A model generated the notes under the pieces. That model saw nothing but the letters and a program-made list of their open reading frames with translations. It ran no database searches and had not been told where the DNA came from. From Sporosarcina sp. P33 (GTDB lineage: Bacteria; Bacillota; Bacilli; Bacillales_A; Planococcaceae), in contig NZ_CP015027.1 of assembly GCF_002077155.1 (NCBI RefSeq), positions 186,001 to 250,000 of the forward strand: a DNA stretch of 64,000 bases, read 5' to 3'. A program made the position numbers and the translations under genes. Shown piece after piece: positions 62,021 to 64,000 of this stretch. Within the stretch, counting starts at the first letter, position 1; each line of letters begins with the position of its first letter.

Positions 62021-63150
62021 CGTTGCTCGACTATTTGTCGGAGATTGGAGTTAGCAAGTGTCGGCTGTTAGGACCCGCGCAGGCACGTGGGGGATTGCCT
62101 TTCGTCATGAGCCAGCTGGCGATAGTGCGTGCCAACTGTCTCATGACTTCGGCCGACCCCGCAGTTGTGCCTGCGCTGCTATGTGGAGGCAATCCAAGTA
62201 CTCTTTTAAAAGAGAAGAAGTGCAGTGACTGCGTAGCCATCCGCCAGCACCCCAGTGGGTTTAATGCTGTTCAAGCTCGAGTTTTGGATCGTAGCTCGAC
62301 TCGTTGTCGGAGATTGAAGTCAGCAAGTGTCTCCTCTTAAGACCCGCACAGGCACTTGGGGGATTGCCTTACGTCATGAGCCAGCTGGCGAAGTGCGTGC
62401 CAGTTGTCTCATGACTTCGGCCGACCCCGCAGTTGTGCCTGCGCTGCTGAGTGGGGGCTATGCATGTACTCTTTTAAAAGAGATGAAGTGCAGTGACTGG
62501 TAGACGACTGGCGTGTGCTTTGGCAAGAGACGTGTCATATTCTGCTTCCCCCTAACTGAACGGAGGCGCCTTACAAGCGGTAGGCGTAGTAATGAGACAG
62601 CCAGGCGCACTTCCTGTCTGGCTCATTGCGGAAGCCATCCGCCAGCGCCGCAGTGAGTTCAATGCCGTTTTGTCACTGGTTTTGGTGGCGTAGCTCGACT
62701 CGTTGTCGGGGATTGAAGTTAGCGAGTGTCCGCTCTTAGGACCCGCGCAGGCACGTGGGGGATTGCCTTTCGTCATGAGCCAGCTGGCGAGGTGCGTGCC
62801 AGTTGTCTCATGACTTCGGCCGACCCCGCAGTTGTGCCTGCACTGCTGAGTGGGAGCAATCTCAGCACTTTTTTAAAGAAGAAGAAGTGCAGTGACTGGT
62901 TGCCGACTGGTGTGTGCTTTGGCAAAAGACGTGTCATGTTCTGCTTCCCCCTAACTGAACGGAGGCGCCTCCCAAGCGGTAGGCGTAGTAATGAGACAGC
63001 CAGGCGCACTTCCTGTCTGGCTCATTGCGTAGCCATCCGCAAGCGCCGCAGTGGGTACAAAGCTGTTTCTCTTCTCTTACTGCAATGCCGGCAGCCAAAG
63101 CGACTTTCGCTATCTGAATGATGGCGCCTTACAAGCGGCAGTGAGTAATA
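62021..63150. repeat. Tandem array of palindromic repeats (A-C, A-B-C, A-B-C)
   Basis: A block of about 210 bp (A) recurs at 62021-62232, 62289-62500 and 62689-62900. Copies 2 and 3 are followed by a B block of about 130 bp and a C block; copy 1 lacks B. The full period is 399 bp. A holds nested arms: GCGCAGGCAC with GTGCCTGCGC outside and GTCATGAG with CTCATGAC inside. B holds AATGAG...CTCATT. Frames are not conserved between copies. It lies between the terminators of two convergent gene pairs, so it is not an mRNA tail. A partial B (63082-63150) ends the array. Confidence 0.85.
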
Positions 63151-63176
63151 ACGTTCCCCTTCCCTGATTCAAATAA

Positions 63177-63219
63177 AAAGACTGAAGCGCAACCCCTCGC
63201 GGATTGGTCTTCAGTCTTT
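63177..63219 (-). terminator. Terminator of the second DUF948 pair
   Basis: AAAGACTGAAG (63177-63187) pairs with CTTCAGTCTTT (63209-63219); on the minus strand TTTTTATTT follows. Confidence 0.85.
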
Positions 63220-63227
63220 ATCATTAG

Positions 63228-63722
63228 TTAAAACGTTGTGTTTTCCGGTGCCGGCAGTTTTTTTGTCGGCTCGTTCTGCTTCGTGCGTTCCTTTGCTGCA
63301 CTTGCGGACTCTTTGCGCTTCTTGAAAATATAATAGCCGAGCATAGCAGAGCCGTAGATGCTGCCCAGTTTTTTATTTTGTTCAGACGTGTCTGTGTGCT
63401 CTCCTTTTTGCTGAACAGATGAAGACATGTCCACCAAAGAAGATGTCAGCTGATGCGTGGATTGCCCAAGGTCACCGATTACTTGGAACAACGGTGTCAG
63501 GTTTTCAATTTTAGTGTTGATGTCTGCCAATGAGTCATTGCTGTTTTTAATCAAATTCCCTGTTTCATCCATGATTCCGTCCAGCTGTTTCGGCAGCGCT
63601 CCTACTGTCTCATCGACATCGTGCAGGATGTTACCGACTTGCTGCAGTACCTTAGCAAAATAAATAGCTAAAATAATGAAGGCGATACCGATAAGTATGA
63701 CGCCAATTCCAACGAGATCCAT
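63228..63722 (-). CDS. DUF948 protein, copy 2b
   Basis: The 164-residue protein has an N-terminal transmembrane helix (LVGIGVILIGIAFIILAIYFA), then a coil with DVDETVGALPKQLDGIMDETG, LTPLFQVIGDLGQSTHQLT, a GSIYGSAMLGYYIFKKRKE basic segment and a Lys/Pro tail. Residue patterns align with copy 1b. ATG 63722 has GAGG 7 bp upstream. It lies 19 bp after the next gene. Confidence 0.88.
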   Translation of the reverse strand: MDLVGIGVILIGIAFIILAIYFAKVLQQVGNILHDVDETVGALPKQLDGIMDETGNLIKNSNDSLADINTKIENLTPLFQVIGDLGQSTHQLTSSLVDMSSSVQQKGEHTDTSEQNKKLGSIYGSAMLGYYIFKKRKESASAAKERTKQNEPTKKLPAPENTTF

Positions 63723-63741
63723 TCCCATACCTCATTTCTCT

Positions 63742-64000
63742 TTACGTATTTTTCGTACTCTTTTTACCGCGTTTCCATGAATTCCATAGCTGGGAACCAA
63801 ATTCCCCATATTGAATCGCAGTAATGAATGGTTCTGTCCCAGGGAGCGAACCATCCTCTTCAAATTGCTTAGTTCGTTTGTTTACTTCCTCACTCAAGTA
63901 CTGACTAGAACGCCCAATATTTTCAATAGTGGAAAATAAAGGCGCTGCCGCAGTGAGTTTCACTTGAACATCTGTCGCCAGCTGTTCGGTTTCATTTAAG
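63742..64000 (-). CDS. DUF948 protein, copy 2a (C-terminal part, runs off the window)
   Basis: The frame is open to the window edge and shows a coil (LNETEQLATDVQVKL) then a closing ENIGRSSQYLSEEVNKRTK and a basic tail. By position and length class it is the first gene of the second DUF948 pair. The N-terminus and promoter are outside the window. Homology to copy 1a is by context more than by sequence. Confidence 0.6.
   Translation of the reverse strand, partial: LNETEQLATDVQVKLTAAAPLFSTIENIGRSSQYLSEEVNKRTKQFEEDGSLPGTEPFITAIQYGEFGSQLWNSWKRGKKSTKNT

Noticed and set aside
62023..63121. Several frames of 69-131 codons within the repeat array
   Set aside because: The same repeat copies are read in different frames and the frames break between copies, so coding is unlikely.
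61921..63227. CRISPR array
   Set aside because: Repeats are hundreds of bases long, few, with palindromic internal structure and no unique spacers; no cas genes in the window.
1..64000. tRNA, rRNA, riboswitch and T-box genes
   Set aside because: No cloverleaf, rRNA-like stretch, T-box or recognisable riboswitch core was found on either strand by eye; a covariance search could still find a divergent one.

Overview
The window reads as chromosomal DNA of a spore-forming member of the Bacillales, most like Sporosarcina or a close Planococcaceae relative. The reasons are: an alpha/beta-type small acid-soluble spore protein gene with a sigma-G-like promoter, strong AGGAGG-type ribosome binding sites with frequent TTG and GTG starts, sigma-A, sigma-54, CcpA and LexA sites of Bacillus type, and blocks matching the Bacillus subtilis neighbourhoods ctpA-deoD, degV-ypmR-ypmS-msrA-msrB, thyA-dfrA-ypjP and ypiP-yphP. 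The genus is an inference. No rRNA, tRNA, CRISPR array or intact insertion sequence was seen.

Region 1 (1-14.2 kb) is mostly minus-strand housekeeping: a secreted CAP protein, a CobW-type GTPase, CtpA protease, purine nucleoside phosphorylase, a degV-ypmR-ypmS-msrA-msrB-yozE run with several ATGA overlaps, thyA-dfrA, ypjP, a methyltransferase-bacilliredoxin pair, a PIN-domain protein and a short D-Ala-D-Ala carboxypeptidase. A 25-residue membrane peptide gene sits at 10675. Region 2 (14.4-26.4 kb) is accessory: YhgE, an S-layer-homology protein, a lone DUF262/DUF1524 nuclease of the type IV restriction kind, a SASP, an orphan arsC with a palindromic operator, an acyltransferase, a Lon-like protease, and an orphan ArsR/SdpR-type repressor with its own palindrome.

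Region 3 (26.6-32.3 kb) is a scrap yard bounded by two 78-bp direct repeats that carry the terminator, and flanking codons, of the acetoin E2 gene. Between them lie a Ku C-terminal remnant, a secreted S9 peptidase, a chemoreceptor fragment, an M20 amidohydrolase, a small membrane protein and the tail of an Rpn/PD-(D/E)XK-type protein. Region 4 (32.2-39.8 kb) is a complete acetoin dehydrogenase operon (lpdA-acoA-acoB-acoC) with a perfect sigma-54 promoter, activator-site candidates, and acoR upstream preceded by a cre site. Together these predict acetoin use that is switched on by AcoR and shut by glucose.

Region 5 (39.9-60.9 kb) is mixed: cytosine deaminase, an RluB/RluF-type pseudouridine synthase, a large membrane protein, a threonine-aldolase-like enzyme, YnfA, a PAS-GGDEF-EAL-PilZ protein, two lipoproteins, a lone holin, a DUF1646 membrane protein, two very small membrane protein genes, GNAT, proline dehydrogenase, a GIY-YIG protein, a LexA-box-controlled yolD, a chemoreceptor, MarR, an SDR enzyme and an EAL protein. 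Region 6 (61-64 kb) has two convergent DUF948 gene pairs around about 1.1 kb of tandem, highly palindromic, apparently non-coding repeats. These repeats are the most unusual structure in the window.
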